Notes under the pieces: model-generated
Seen by the model: the letters and a program-made list of their open reading frames with translations, nothing else
The model's database searches: none
What the model was told of the DNA's origin: nothing
Shown here: piece after piece, positions 49,209 through 60,895 of the stretch
How the letters are laid out: each line of letters starts with the position of its first letter
Numbering within the stretch: the stretch's first letter is position 1
NCBI GenBank assembly: GCA_022316685.1
Contig: JAKJHU010000023.1
Span: 2,901,192 to 2,965,191, forward strand
Direction of reading: 5' to 3'
Origin: Progne subis subis
Taxonomy: Eukaryota; Chordata; Aves; Passeriformes; Hirundinidae
DNA length: 64,000 nt
Translations under genes and position numbers: made by a program

Positions 49209-49214
49209 TTTATT
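49209..49214 (-). promoter_or_regulatory. First AATAAA in LTR
   Basis: AATAAA on the minus strand, about 50 bases after the TATA-like box. A second one follows at 49080-49075. Either may serve as the LTR poly(A) signal. Confidence 0.55.
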
Positions 49215-49260
49215 CCACGGAGTCCACAGGGAAAGAACCTGCTAGTCTGGGGGCAGAAGG

Positions 49261-49268
49261 ATTATATG
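49261..49268 (-). promoter_or_regulatory. LTR TATA-like box (CATATAAT)
   Basis: The minus strand reads CCCATATAATCC, a plausible TATA box located just downstream of the four CCAAT boxes and upstream of AATAAA, matching LTR promoter order. Confidence 0.55.
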
Positions 49269-49299
49269 GGGTAGCTAGGGGCAGGATTTCACAACTTGG

Positions 49300-49397
49300 C
49301 CAATGGGGAAGGGAACTGGGAAAGGGACCAATCGAGGAAGGATCCAAAAAGAACCAATCAGGAGGGGTGAAAACCAGGAACTTAGGGAATAACCAAT
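49300..49397 (-). promoter_or_regulatory. Four CCAAT boxes in LTR U3
   Basis: CCAAT occurs on the plus strand at 49300-49304, 49328-49332, 49354-49358 and 49393-49397, so the LTR-sense strand reads ATTGG each time. Three are followed by C or G in the NF-Y-type context (ACCAATC or CCAATGG). They sit about 35 to 130 bases upstream of the TATA-like box. NF-Y is the known CCAAT binder; binding here is inference. Confidence 0.6.
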
Positions 49398-49585
49398 GGG
49401 GTATGAAACATTAACACAGATCTGCAAAGGCTCTTGTGTTGAAGTATTTTTCCTCACCTTGAGCTACAAGGAAAATGCTCAAAGGGATTTCCCAAAGAAG
49501 AGTTCCTGCACACTGAGACAGCCCAGGGGCTGTGCATTCTCCAAGGGAGTGAATGTTCCCTCTGGATGGTCCAGGGACCACCACA

Positions 49586-49591
49586 ATCATC
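49586..49591. repeat. Right target-site duplication (ATCATC)
   Basis: This is the second copy of the 6-bp duplication flanking the solo LTR at 48914-49585. Confidence 0.85.
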
Positions 49592-52494
49592 TACAGATAA
49601 AAACTATTTCCACTTATTTCATACCTTCTGTATGACACAGTAGATATGTGAAGAGATCATTAGGCTGACAGTCTCTGTATCCTATGTTAATTCTAGTTTT
49701 TTATTGTTTCCAAATGTCATTCATTTATTACTGTGGATACAATTTCTGAAAATATATTACTGTTGGAAATCCCTAGATTGTTGTGAATTAGAGAATAATC
49801 CTTTTATTTTCCAACTGGTGTTATTTGAATGTCACTAGAAAACTATATCCCTGTTGCAAACTGCAATGTATTTTTCTACTTGATATTTGAAGGCATTAAT
49901 CAAAAATTCCATGCTACCAAACACTAATTTGTTAAAAAATCTAGTCTGGTTTTCTTCTACCACAATGTTTTATTCAGTCATTGTAATGACTATTCATTTC
50001 CTTGCCCTAATTACCATTATACTAACATGGCCTCATATCCTCACTGCTGATGCTCCAACTACCACATGCAGAATAGCTGCTCCCACCAATAGGTAGCTAC
50101 ACTTCTTTGCTGGAAATTGTGCTCAGAATTGCACTAGATCACTTCAAAGCTATTAAAATGAGGCATCAATCTTTTACCAGAAGCACTTCTGAAGTGTTTA
50201 TTTTCCTTTTTCTAAATTGTTTCTTTTCTCTCCTGATTCTTCCTGAGTGTGAAATTAAAAGCAAGGAAAGAGCATCTGTGGCCTATTCCGCAGTTTCTGC
50301 TGCCCTCTGATGGGTGCAGTGATAGAGCAGCTTTGGGAACTCACTGATTTTACTGTGTTGAGCTTGTTTGAAGTTAAGCCTCTCTTTCTGCTCCTCAAGT
50401 GAATACTAAGTAAATACAAGTTGATGCCCTCTCTTTCTCAAGTGGTCATTTGTATTTGTATTTGTGTAAAGGAAAGGAAAAGAAAATATAGCTACTTGTT
50501 TCTTTAAAAGAAAAGAAAAAAAAAAAAAAAAAAGTAAGGGATTTTAGATTTCAGTTTTGGCATGGTTCTTACTCATACTTCAGCTTAAGCTGGGGCCTCT
50601 CTGAAATCAGCCTAAACATGGTGCACCATGAGATTTAACACTTTATGCTTGCTCTCCATCATAAAGTAATTTACCAGTTTCAAGCTGTCCTTATGAGGTT
50701 TGCAGCCTCCCAGAGACACTCTTTTTGCCACACCTTGTCAGATGGATCTTGCTCCTGCCTTTAAAGTCCTTGCTCCTCCTAATTGCATGTGTGGTAGGAG
50801 CCAAACTCCTGTCTCCAACACTAGCCTTGCACCAAATGTTGATCCACTGAAGGCACCCCACTCCTGCCCAAACTTTTCCCTCTCCCTGAAAGGGCTGAGA
50901 ACTCCCCTCATGCCCTCTCCTGCACCACGTTGGTAGGTACTGCTGGTAAAAAACATATTTTTACAAAGGGTACAGTCATTATGCTGCCTCCTTGACCAAG
51001 TCACATATGTAAACTCTGTCGTGAAGAGACTGGGTGCCAAAACAAAAAAAAAAAAAAAAAAAAGCTGAAATACTAGCTGCAAATTTCATGAGCATCAGCA
51101 AAGGACAACAGTACGTTAAACATGATCATCATGTTTAATCATAATCACATGATTAATTTGTGACATGCCTTTGAAGCTATGCTACATGCTGAGAATGCTG
51201 ACACCATATATGTGGCATGTTCTATGCCCTCATCTGCACTGCTCTGCATATGACATGAACAGGCAATCTCGCTCAGAACTGAGACAATCCAAATCAAAAC
51301 CAAATATATATAATTACTCATATCACTGCTGGAAATTATCAGGGTAAGAAAGTTCAGAACAGTAAGATGCTTCCCTTCGAAATAAAGTGAGTAAATTTCC
51401 ATGGTTTATTTTTAATGTACTTTCATTCTCTTGAAGGACTTCTGATAAGGATTTCCAGTGAAATCTCCTGTTTATTCTCGTGTCACACATACACTTGACA
51501 AAATTAAGTCAAAACTTCTCTCTGTGACTCATTATGGTAGCCAGGCCTTGGTTTTAATTATGACAGCTACATAATTGCTCCTGATAGCTCTTTTAGCCTA
51601 TTTGGATTTCTGTTAAAGCCATTGGCAAGGATGCTATTTATTGAATTAACTCTCTGGATACCACTTTCAACTGCAATTACTCCAATCTGGACAAAGGCTT
51701 TACCTATAGAATGTACTAAAATATTATTTCTGTCTGATAACTTTTCCTCATCTCAATCAGCTTTAGCCTGTAATCTGTATATAGTTGTTTACTGTGCTGC
51801 AATTTTGCTTTCTTTTTGCTTTTTAAATTCCATTGCTATGCTTGGGATGTGTTGAAGGCTTCAAAGTAAAATGGTCTGGCCTCTAATGAACTTCTTTTAA
51901 ACTTGATGGATATATAAAGAGAAGATAGAATACAATGACAGCCAAACAGTTATTAATAAAATTTGGTGGCTTTTTTGGTTTTTTGTGGGTTTTTTTTGGG
52001 TTTTTTTGGGGTTTTTTTTGTTGGTTTTTTTTTTTAATTTCTACCCCTGAAAAACAGATACTAATCAAGAATATTTGTACAGGCCAAGCAACTTCGTATG
52101 TTGCCCACACTTTGACCACAAAAAAAATCACCACATTCACAGAAGCGGGGGAAAAAAACCAAAAAAAAAAAAACCAACAAAACAAAAACCACAGGATGAA
52201 GGCTTTTTGATTTGCAGTTAGAAACCTTACACTATAAAGAGGTAAACAAAAACTGAAGTGAGATACTTTCTATGTAGAAAGAAGATGAGATGGTGCCAGA
52301 TGTGGAAAGATTCTAGCAGTGAAGAGTTCAGATTTAACACCAAAAGGGCCAACTAAAGCAATTAAAAGCAACATTTTCAGTACTTCTAGAAAAGTTTAGA
52401 AATCAAATCTGTACAAACCAGGTGAAAGACTCTTAATGGCCTTCTGAAAATGAAGCAACTACTAAAGGACACCATAACACAAACATAACCCTCT
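49592..52494. other. A+T-rich unique noncoding sequence
   Basis: No gene was recognised. Poly-A runs lie at 50516-50533 and 51044-51063. A long T/G tract and a facing A/C tract occupy 51971-52192 and are listed separately. Confidence 0.5.
51971..52192. repeat. Facing T/G-rich and A/C-rich tracts (inverted)
   Basis: A 65-base T tract with G interruptions (51971-52035) is followed after about 110 bases by an A tract with C interruptions (52147-52192). The order of interruptions is partly complementary: TTTTGTTGGTTTTT in the first against AAAAACCAACAAAA in the second. The pair could form a long imperfect hairpin. The sequence between shows no gene. Confidence 0.7.
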
Positions 52495-52690
52495 TTAAAA
52501 AAGCCTGGGGTGGAGCTAGGAAATTATAGACCAGTTTGACCTTGGTGGAAGGCAAGATCCTAAAGATATTAATAAGAGATGAGATCACAAGGAACACAGA
52601 CTGGGCAAAGTGATTAATGAATATAATCTACTTGGATTTCAAAAAAGTATTTGACATGAAACTGTAAAGTAGATTAATGTATGATGGCAG
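52495..52690 (+). mobile_element. Old CR1-like LINE fragment
   Basis: LGNYRPV is encoded at 52516-52536 and YLDFKKVFD at 52629-52655. In CR1 reverse transcriptases GNYRPVSLTS is followed by YLDFSKAFD, but farther apart, so a deletion lies between them, and the two motifs are in different frames. The nucleotide sequence is more diverged than in the other CR1 pieces, which suggests an older insertion. Edges are approximate. Confidence 0.72.
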
Positions 52691-55582
52691 CAAGCATAAC
52701 ATAGAAGGTGTCATCCTTGAGCAACTAACGAGAAGCACAGGTACACCCTATATCTACCTATACTATCTGCACTCTTGGAGGAAGTATAATTGAATGTCAT
52801 TCATTTAACATACTGTCTGCAGACTGAGGCTGATTTGCTCTTCTAAGGCTGCTGTTCTCTTAAAGATACAGGGGACACATTTTGCTCTCAGTCCCAAAAG
52901 TGAAGTCAGTAGAGATTTACCATAGTGGGTGCTCAAGGCTATATATACTCTGAGTTAATTATCATAGTTTCCTGTCAAACTAAATTATTTTGATTTGATC
53001 ATATCAGTTTGGGTTTGCAGTGGGGATGCAGTGGGGATGAAATAAGTATTTAGCCCTTCTTCTGCAGCAGTGAGTTCTTTGATGGTCAAGTTTAGGAACC
53101 TGATTTGGTATCCTTTATTTATATCAATATATATCCTGGGCAAACCCAAGAAAACTGTTCCTCTAAAATGAATTTAAAAAAAAAAAACAAACCACTGAAG
53201 GCATTAAATTTGTACTTTGGGCCTGGTCATCTGAAAGTCAATTGCATCAACTACAAGAGAGAGAGAGAAATTGGCTTATGTAGCTTCTTTACTGTTGATC
53301 CCTTGTAATGCCAAAAGGAAGTTCCAACCATTTACAAGCTGACATGCATAAAATGTGAATCCACTGGGATGCCGTAAGTCTCCTTTGGAAACCCTGTCAC
53401 CATCAACAGCTCAGGCTAATATCAGCAACTGCTGTGAGAGTTGCTCAGAACAGTCATTCCTTTTCCGAAGTGTAAAGCTGAAATGGAAAGATAAAGTTGC
53501 TGCTTACACTCGTGTTGTTGCTTCAGCCGGTTAAATTTATCCCATTACTACTAGAGAGCTTGGCAGGTCACTGAAGCATCGTGACGAACCAAAGTTAATG
53601 ATAGCAGGGAAGCCAGCTCTGTTCCAGATTTGTCATGTGGATGTGATGCCATGTGCAGTGGACTGCAGTATCAATGAAAGGATCAGAAAGGAGTCAGCTG
53701 ATCACTACAGATTCAGTCCCTGAAAAACACCCTACATCCACAGTCTGAGTCTCCCTAAGGCAAGAGGCAATCCCAGTGTGTACTTCTGGAACCAGGAGGG
53801 ACAGCCAGCAGAAACCAGCCCAGAAGGGTGTGTGTCAAAATGTTGATGGATCTCTAAGTTCAGCTAGGTAACTGAGAGTGAAATTTGACTCAAATCTGCT
53901 GACAGCCACTTTTATGCAAGTCACAGTGCCACTCAGATGCATTCTCTTGGAAGTTTGGGTTATTTTGGTGGTGGTGATGTTGTATCAGAACATGTTCTGA
54001 ACTTGATCTTAGACTCTATCACAAGTATTATCAGTACTTGAAAGTAAAAAAGTTCCAGTAACTCTCTCTACATCATAGATGTCACACAAACTCAGTCCTC
54101 TGATTTAGCAAAGTTGCACAACCTGGGTTTGGAAATAAAGGCTTCAGCTACTTACGTTTCCCTTTTGGCTAATGATGCTCACCTTTTGGATCTCTACCAG
54201 GTGAGAATTTCACACAACTCTTGCCAAAAGGAAGAGAAAGCTACAGAAACAATGTATTTAATCTGCTTCTCGTCCATGCTACAGACTTCTTATACAATTT
54301 GTTATAGGGTGCCCTAGGGTGTATAATCCGTGGCACTCTTTCTTGTGAACAAAACACACTGTAAAAAAAGAACCTTATATTTTTTTATTATGTCTTCAGT
54401 CTTCATCAGAATAGTCATGAATTGTTATAAATTAAAAGAAGGGAATCTAGTTGCAAAGAAACTTTTGGAGATGACAAATAAAACATCCCAATATTTGCTC
54501 CCTGCAAACATTAAAAATGTCCAAGAGAAGTGTCTCTCTATACTGGAGGCTGGCAATTCCGTTTCTTCACTGGAAGCCTGGCTAGTTTCTTGGTTACTGT
54601 TCCTCTCAATCCTCCTCAGCATCTCCTTCATTGATTCTTCGAGCTTTGGTCATTCTGATAGCGTGGATTAGAAATAACATGGAAAGAAATGTGGGTATAG
54701 CAGCTAATGTGACAAAGGAACTTTGAAAAAATGTAATTATGATGCTTGAGAAAGATCCAAATGCTTCACTATATGATCTAATGGAAGAGGAAAACCAAAT
54801 TCACAGATTTTTTTAAAGCAGAGAAAAAATAACCACTGGACAAAGAAATGGCACATTTATCCACTATGATACATCCCAATATAGAAAAATCACATAAAGC
54901 CAGAAGGAATACAGTTTACTGAAATTATTCATGAGAATCAAAGGCCTGGGGAATGTAGGAGCTGGCACAGACTATAAGACATTTCTGGAGAGTCATGGTT
55001 GGAAAAATTCGTTTTCCCATGCATAAATAGACTTTTCTTCTCATTGGGCAACATAGTTCATCACAACGAGTTATCAAAAATATAATCAAAAGTGACTTTT
55101 GACCCCATGACAAAAGCATTGCACATTAGTTACAAGCTCTGCTAAGTTTAATTTTCCTTACATGGATTCTGAATTTGATACAGTTATGACTTTAGACACT
55201 TGAGCTTTATGGCCTAGAGCAAGCAGATCCAATGTAGCCCAGAATTCAGACAGGACAGCGACAACATGAAAATACTTCTATCCACCTTATTCTCTGCTGG
55301 AGCCTCCTGCCAGGCTAAATACAGAACATGGTCCACTGTTCTATATGATTTGAATTAGAATTGTTACTGAACTGGCAATCACTTTGAAAATATGTTCTTA
55401 TTAATAGTATTTCTGTTAAAACATTAAGACAGCAACTATGTAGACAGGTTAGCATATGAAATACTTCTCATCTGCATTCACCTAGCAATTTTATCTGAAA
55501 AGGAGTGCTAATCTCTAAACAGCTTACTCATAAAATTTTTTATTAAGTGAAAATTATCAAACGGCATCTTTTCATGTAACAT

Positions 55583-55622
55583 GTTGTTACTTAAAAGTCA
55601 TATAGTTGTTACTTAAAAGTCA
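55583..55622. repeat. 22-bp tandem duplication
   Basis: GTTGTTACTTAAAAGTCA plus TATA (55583-55604) is repeated at 55605-55622 without mismatch over 18 bases. It is a small recent-looking duplication. Confidence 0.9.
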
Positions 55623-56348
55623 ATTCTGCGGCACCAAACCCACACAGTTTCAGATTCATGCAGCACCCTGGACATAAAATTACCACGGCTTTACCAGGTG
55701 TAGTGAGAGGCTGGGCTTTTTCAGAGAACACACAGAAGCCTGTGTTGGGAAGAACAGAGAATGTTCAATATCCTGAGCCTTCTGTAAAACTGTGGAAAAA
55801 GATACACATGGCTAACAGATCCCTCCATCTTCAGGGATGCTTGCCTCCTTTAGCTAGGAAGTAATGACCATGGAATTGCTCCCTTTTGGTGTGCCATCTA
55901 TAAATTGAGGGCTGTGTTCCTGCACTGGAGGTTTAGCCCTACGGATATTGCGCTTTCGAAGTTCTATAAAGGTTTTCAGCAAGCAAGACTCCAAGCCATG
56001 AGTCTGCCTGAATCTGTCTGTTCAGACTTGTGACTAATTGAGCATCTCACAAAATGAAGGAAACCAAGGGAAGGCGGTACCAACCAGGCATACAATTTAA
56101 ATTGTTACGAAGATATATGTTGAACAACTTCAAATAAAATGAATCACATTACTATGAGAAACTATAGGCTGTACAATTACAGAGAATGAAGATACTTTTA
56201 ATTACCCAGTGTTAATTATCTACTTAAAATACTTTGGGAAGGATGAAAAGGAGATCTGTTAGGAAGTACATTTCTGCTGTTTATTGTTTAGGGAGCGATC
56301 ACTGTAATATGAGCTAAACTGTATGCTTTAAAAGAACACTTGGAGAAC

Positions 56349-56376
<28 letters not shown>
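56349..56376. repeat. Poly-A run (28 nt)
   Basis: Twenty-eight uninterrupted A residues. The upstream sequence matches no transcript or SINE that I recognise, so a retrocopy tail is not supported. Confidence 0.88.
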
Positions 56377-56379
<3 letters not shown>

Positions 56380-57127
56380 GTGTTTTGTATTTTGGAAAGC
56401 AAATGTCTCAATAAAACAATTTATCTGTACTAACAAAATCACAAGCAAGAAAAAAATTAAACTTCCTCAGAACTTTTAGGCCAATTTCAGGATTTGGTGA
56501 TAATTCAGGATTACAAATGTTCTGGTGGAACTAATGCAGGTACTTTTCACTCTATTTAAGGAAAAAAACATCCTGTGAATTCTTTTTTTGCCAGCATTAA
56601 ATTAAATGGCTATGAATTTTTTCTATTTCAGCCCCATACACACTTTGATTCCCTCTTTGCTTGGTTTCAGATGTATTAGCCTGCCATAGTAAAATCTAGA
56701 TAAGACTCTCAGCTTACAATAACAACTGACAGGGCTGAAATAGAAATACAAATTGACAGTACAAGTTTCTCTGATATCTCTGTGGCTCCTGTCATTAACA
56801 ACCTAAACTCACACAGCAAGGAAAATCTACACATGATCATAATTCACAGAGAAGAAATCCTAGAAAAAAATTACCTTTAGGAAAAAGTTATTGCATGTTT
56901 AAATCTCTTTCATCTGAGTACATCTTCCTCTTAATTCTCTTCTCAGATATTAAGGGTCTGAGTCTGTGCACATTAAATAACTGAAGAATCTTCCAGCTGT
57001 ATTAGGTTTAAATGTGCCCCACAGAAACAAAACCAGTTGTGAGGGGTTTAAGAGCTAATTTCTATACACAATGTAATTTTTTTATAGTTACTTGACAATT
57101 AATCAATGGTGGTCCCATTTGAATATT

Positions 57128-57133
57128 GTCCTA
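57128..57133. repeat. Left target-site duplication (GTCCTA)
   Basis: GTCCTA directly before the LTR's TG is matched exactly by GTCCTA directly after its CA at 57720-57725. Confidence 0.87.
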
Positions 57134-57192
57134 TGTAGGAGAAGGGAAATCAGGTGACCGTGCCTCTAATAAGTAACAGCTGTGTTAATTAC

Positions 57193-57252
57193 CCAATACA
57201 GCTTGGCCCCAGATGAGTCACAGCTGTATCCAATAAGATAAATGATAAAAGG
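57193..57252 (+). promoter_or_regulatory. LTR promoter: CCAAT, AP-1, CCAAT, TATA-like
   Basis: In order: CCAAT (57193), TGAGTCA (57214) running into the E-box CAGCTG (57221), CCAAT (57230) and GATAAAAGG (57244). The compact order is typical of a retroviral U3 core promoter. Predicted start is about 57275; activity is inference. Confidence 0.55.
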
Positions 57253-57286
57253 TTAGCTGAGGAGGGGGAAACATGAAGGAGGAATC

Positions 57287-57385
57287 TTGAGGAAAGAAAG
57301 AAGAAAAAGAAGAAAGAAAGAGAAAAAAAAAAAGAGAGAGAAAAGAAGAAAGAGAAAGAAATGAAGAAAAAGAAGGAAGAATGAT
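57287..57385. repeat. Purine-rich GAAA/GAAGA tract inside the LTR
   Basis: About 100 bases of almost pure A and G on the plus strand lie just after the predicted transcription start of the LTR. A microsatellite expansion within the R region is the likely origin. Confidence 0.85.
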
Positions 57386-57424
57386 CCTAGGGTGAGAGAA
57401 TCACTGCTGTGAGGTCATCTTGGT

Positions 57425-57610
57425 CTGCAGTTAGAGCCTGTTGTTGGAATCTGCAGCCATAGTCTAGACAGGAGAAAGCCTGCAGTCAGAGTTACAAACA
57501 TGATACATGCAGTCATGGTTTAGCAATGAATAACCATCAGTCAGAGGATGCAAGGGAAACCTATAGTAGGTGCTTGCTGCAGCCAGAGTCAGTGAATAGT
57601 TGGAGTCAGG
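57425..57610. repeat. Degenerate ~28-bp repeat array inside the LTR
   Basis: The word CTGCAGTCAGAG or close variants recurs at 57425, 57451, 57480, 57507, 57535 and 57577, with spacings of 26 to 29 bases and a last one near 42. Between the words the units are strongly diverged. It reads like an old minisatellite. Confidence 0.45.
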
Positions 57611-57630
57611 AGGGCTGAACCGTAAAGAGG

Positions 57631-57636
57631 AATAAA
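57631..57636 (+). promoter_or_regulatory. LTR poly(A) signal AATAAA
   Basis: AATAAA 83 bases before the LTR's 3' end, in the expected place near the R-U5 border. Confidence 0.7.
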
Positions 57637-57719
57637 CCAGGACCCTTTTCATGCTGTGATAGACAAGAAGTCTGTGTCTCAGCTCATTTCTACCCTCTAA
57701 CAAGAGGGCTGCTGCAACA

Positions 57720-57725
57720 GTCCTA
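57720..57725. repeat. Right target-site duplication (GTCCTA)
   Basis: This is the second copy of the 6-bp duplication flanking the solo LTR at 57134-57719. Confidence 0.87.
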
Positions 57726-59007
57726 AAACCTGCCTCATCTCTACATAAAACCAAACCAAACAGCAAATCACACAGCTTTGTTAAGTCCTTGCAAGCTTAT
57801 TTGGTAACATTTTTATCTGAGTGAAGCTGCAGTGCTGACAGAATTCAATAGCACAAACTGACTCCTGGAACAACACCATCTCCCTCTATGTACACCTTGG
57901 CAGGCACATCTTCTGGCTGAAAGACTGCAGTGAGATAGGAAATAGAAATGATAAAGCTCAGCCTCAGCCTCCCCTATGCTGATGGGTTCCAGAAGATTTA
58001 TGGCATTGCTAAGAAAGGCACAGGGCCAGGCATCCTGCAAACCCTCACTGCGGGGATACTCACAGAGTTTTGTCTACGCTTTGGGTCTGGCTGCCTTCCC
58101 GTGCAAACGATGCATGAGGATTAGCTTCTGTGCCAAAGGAAGCACAGATAATTTTGCCTTGGCTGTTAACAAGTGGCAGACCCTGTATGAGTGAGGTTTG
58201 AAAGGTAATTTTTAAAAGCAGCTGTTTCCTTAAACTTCACTTTACTTTCCAATTACTGGAAAACTGAATGGTTTTCACTTGAAGCCACATGCAATACAGC
58301 CTGGTAACTTTGGGTAACAGTTTTGGAGTGGAATGCTTGAATCCAAAGATGAGTAACACCATTCCAGCTATTTCATTGCTGAAGGTACATTTTCAAAGGC
58401 ATACACAGACTCTGAAACAAAACATTGCCTTGAGGACAAGACAGACAAAAAAGTAAGTTTTTAAACCTCCAGTAGTAGTGGCTGTCAGCTGCTGTCTGAT
58501 GTGAAAACAGCCAAGAACATGCTCTGTGTTTTACTGCAAAAAAGGATTGTATGGCAACATAAATTAAAAATACATAGTTATCTGTCTTTAGAAATGAGTG
58601 GCTCCCTTGTTTCACATATAATTGGAAGAGTTTCTTAAGAAAACAATTCTCGCAGATGTTGAAAAATGTGATCTTTCAAAGTCACACTACCATTAGTGAA
58701 AAGTGTAATGCTTACCCTGATTTGTTTACTGCTTCACTTAGTTCCCTGATATTATTTGACTGAAATATGGAGTATTTTTCTCTTCTCCATTAATTTCATT
58801 GTAACAATTAAGATTTTCATTCTTTTTAACTTGCATTCACTGTGTTTACTATTGTGTTGGCACAGATTTGACACAAAGGAAAACACATTGCTTGGAAAAG
58901 ATGTTCAGTTTCTGTGGTGGAAAGCTGCATGTCCAGTTAAAGGCTTATTTAAAAGGTTTTAGTTACCTGAGGCATGTCTCTCTGAAAGTCAGCATTCATA
59001 TTGGGGA

Positions 59008-59047
59008 TTTTGTTTGTTTGTTTGTTTGTTTTCTTTTTTTCCCCCCC
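59008..59047. repeat. (TTTG)n microsatellite with T and C runs
   Basis: Five to six TTTG units are followed by a T run and seven C residues. Confidence 0.9.
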
Positions 59048-60863
59048 TCTGCCCTCTGTGAACTTTGCCTATCTTTTCATACTGGCTTAAAGAAAACCAC
59101 ACATCCAGATTTCGTCAGGTGATATAATTCAGGAGAATTGCTAGAATTTTCTGTCCTTTTTCTGTTTGCCCTTATTCTTGCAGTACCTGACAGAAGGTTA
59201 ATCAGAAGTTGTTTTCATGCTCTGATAACCTGTGTAGAAAAAAAATACAAAAGGCTGGTCTATGAAAGCCTTGATTAGTACAGAACAAATGTATCTTAAG
59301 CTGTGCATGTTAGAATAGTTGCCCAATTTTATAAAATTCCAGTAGGAATTTCCAGCAGAAGAAGGAGGAATTCACCAGCGGAAAGTTCTTCCTTGTCTTC
59401 AGAAAATTTATTTCATTCAAAATTTCTTTATTCATTAAGGAGAAAAATGGTGGAATGAATTTCAGGAGTGTATATTTTCAAAGGGAGCAGAAGGTGTTGA
59501 ATCTTTATTATTAGTGTCTCAGGGAAAACCTTTCCATAGACCATCTGGAATTTCCTAAAAAGGAAACATTAATCTAATTCCACCTGATGACAGGAGAACT
59601 TGTTTTCTGTTTTAATATGCTTATATTAGGTCCTGTAACAGGAAGAAGCCAATGGTCTGTGGATCAAAAGAGAATCATAGTATTTGATACTGTGTGGCTT
59701 AATACTTTAATGGATTTAAAGTTACTACCAAGGTATCCATGGCAGCTAGCGAAAGGACTTCAGCAAAAAGACAGGTATAAGAAGATATTTTTCATCAGTT
59801 GTCTTCCAATTCCACTTCACCTAGGGTACACCACACCAAAAGTGTTGGAAGCACCGGCTACTACTGACCCCAGCAGCACAAAGAAAGAAGGACCAATGCT
59901 TTTCAGCTGGCTGGAGGCAAGAGAAGTCCCTAGCTTATAAGCTAGTGCTCTCAGCAAGCAAGTTAACAGCTCAAACCCCACATATGACCTAGTGTCAGTT
60001 TGGAAATAGAACCTGTTTATCCCCAGCTCTCCCATGAGAAATGTCTGTGAGTGACTCTGCAAAATCTCCTTGCTGCACACACCAGTCCATGGTGTCCCAG
60101 CTGCAAAATCACTGAGGTCATGTTGTGCACAGTCCTTGCAGACCATCAACACTGTCTTGCGCTCTGCCCTGGCTTTGGTCTGCCTTACATTATCATTACA
60201 CCTGTAAAATACAATATGGCCCAGACTGCCAGGAGTTCAATACTTTACTGATTATTGTCCTGGGAAGAGAGTTTGGGAGGCAACAGGGAGTCACAGATGC
60301 CTTCAGAATTACGTGTTAGTTTCTCAAGAATTGAGGGGAACTGTTTCAATAAAGTGCTGCAGCACAAGCTGTGTTTTGAAAAACTTCTTGGCCTCAACTC
60401 TCCCTGAGGTACCAGAGTTCTTCAACCACCCCAGCCTTCCTCCAAAAGTGGTACTGCTGAGTTATAGACCTGCTCTGGCTGTAGGCTGTTCTGCAGTACT
60501 GCAAGATATCACAAACTGCAAATCAACAGTCGAGACACTTTTAAATACTTAATTATAGGGCTCTACCTTAAAACTTCCTTTTCAAGGTCCAAGAAGTTAC
60601 ATGCTTTGCCCAGTGATTTGAGACAAAATTCTCCATTACTATTTAGGAACACATGTAGGTCATAAATTACATTAATCTCTGGCTACTAACCCAGTCTGTA
60701 CTATGACACCACTGCAGCCTCTCTGCAGATGCCTCTGCCACAAGAGCTGGTTCTGGTGTAGTGGACACACTCACAATTAACTTCCATTGAGCTAGAAACA
60801 GAAGTAATATAGACTCAGCAGCATGCACTTCATCACTGACTCTACAAACCTGCAGAAAGCCTT

Positions 60864-60895
60864 ACATATATCTATATATTATGTATATATATAAA
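60864..60895. repeat. (TA)n-rich microsatellite
   Basis: Imperfect alternating TA units over about 32 bases. Confidence 0.85.

Larger units (their letters stand above)
48914..49585 (-). mobile_element. Solo LTR, ERVK-like, minus orientation (672 bp)
   Basis: The element has TGTTGCAG at its left and CCACCACA at its right edge (TG...CA), with a perfect 6-bp duplication outside. Read on the minus strand, U3 holds four ATTGG (inverted CCAAT) boxes, then a TATA-like CATATAAT at about 49268-49261, then AATAAA at 49214-49209 and a second AATAAA at 49080-49075. Three small hairpins lie in the last 120 bases or so of R/U5. No internal sequence or second LTR is present, so it is a solo LTR. Which poly(A) signal ends R is undecided; the second gives a more usual U5 length. 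The family name is unknown to me. Confidence 0.87.
52691..57127. other. A+T-rich unique noncoding sequence
   Basis: No gene was recognised. The longest frame (54330-54671, 113 codons) has no recognisable domain. Included are an 11-bp tandem pair (GCAGTGGGGAT) at about 53019-53040, a 22-bp duplication and a poly-A run listed separately. Confidence 0.5.
57134..57719 (+). mobile_element. Solo LTR, ERVK-like, plus orientation (586 bp)
   Basis: The element opens TGTAGGAGAAGGG and closes GCTGCTGCAACA, with a perfect 6-bp duplication outside. U3 contains CCAAT at 57193-57197 and 57230-57234, a perfect AP-1 site TGAGTCA at 57214-57220 and a TATA-like GATAAAAGG at 57244-57252. A purine tract follows at about 57287-57385, then a degenerate repeat of about 28 bp. 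AATAAA lies at 57631-57636, 83 bases before the end, as expected for R-U5. No internal retroviral sequence is attached. The family name is unknown to me. Confidence 0.87.

Noticed and set aside
56349..56376. Poly-A run as retrocopy tail
   Set aside because: Same reasons: no parent sequence recognised upstream and no target duplication.
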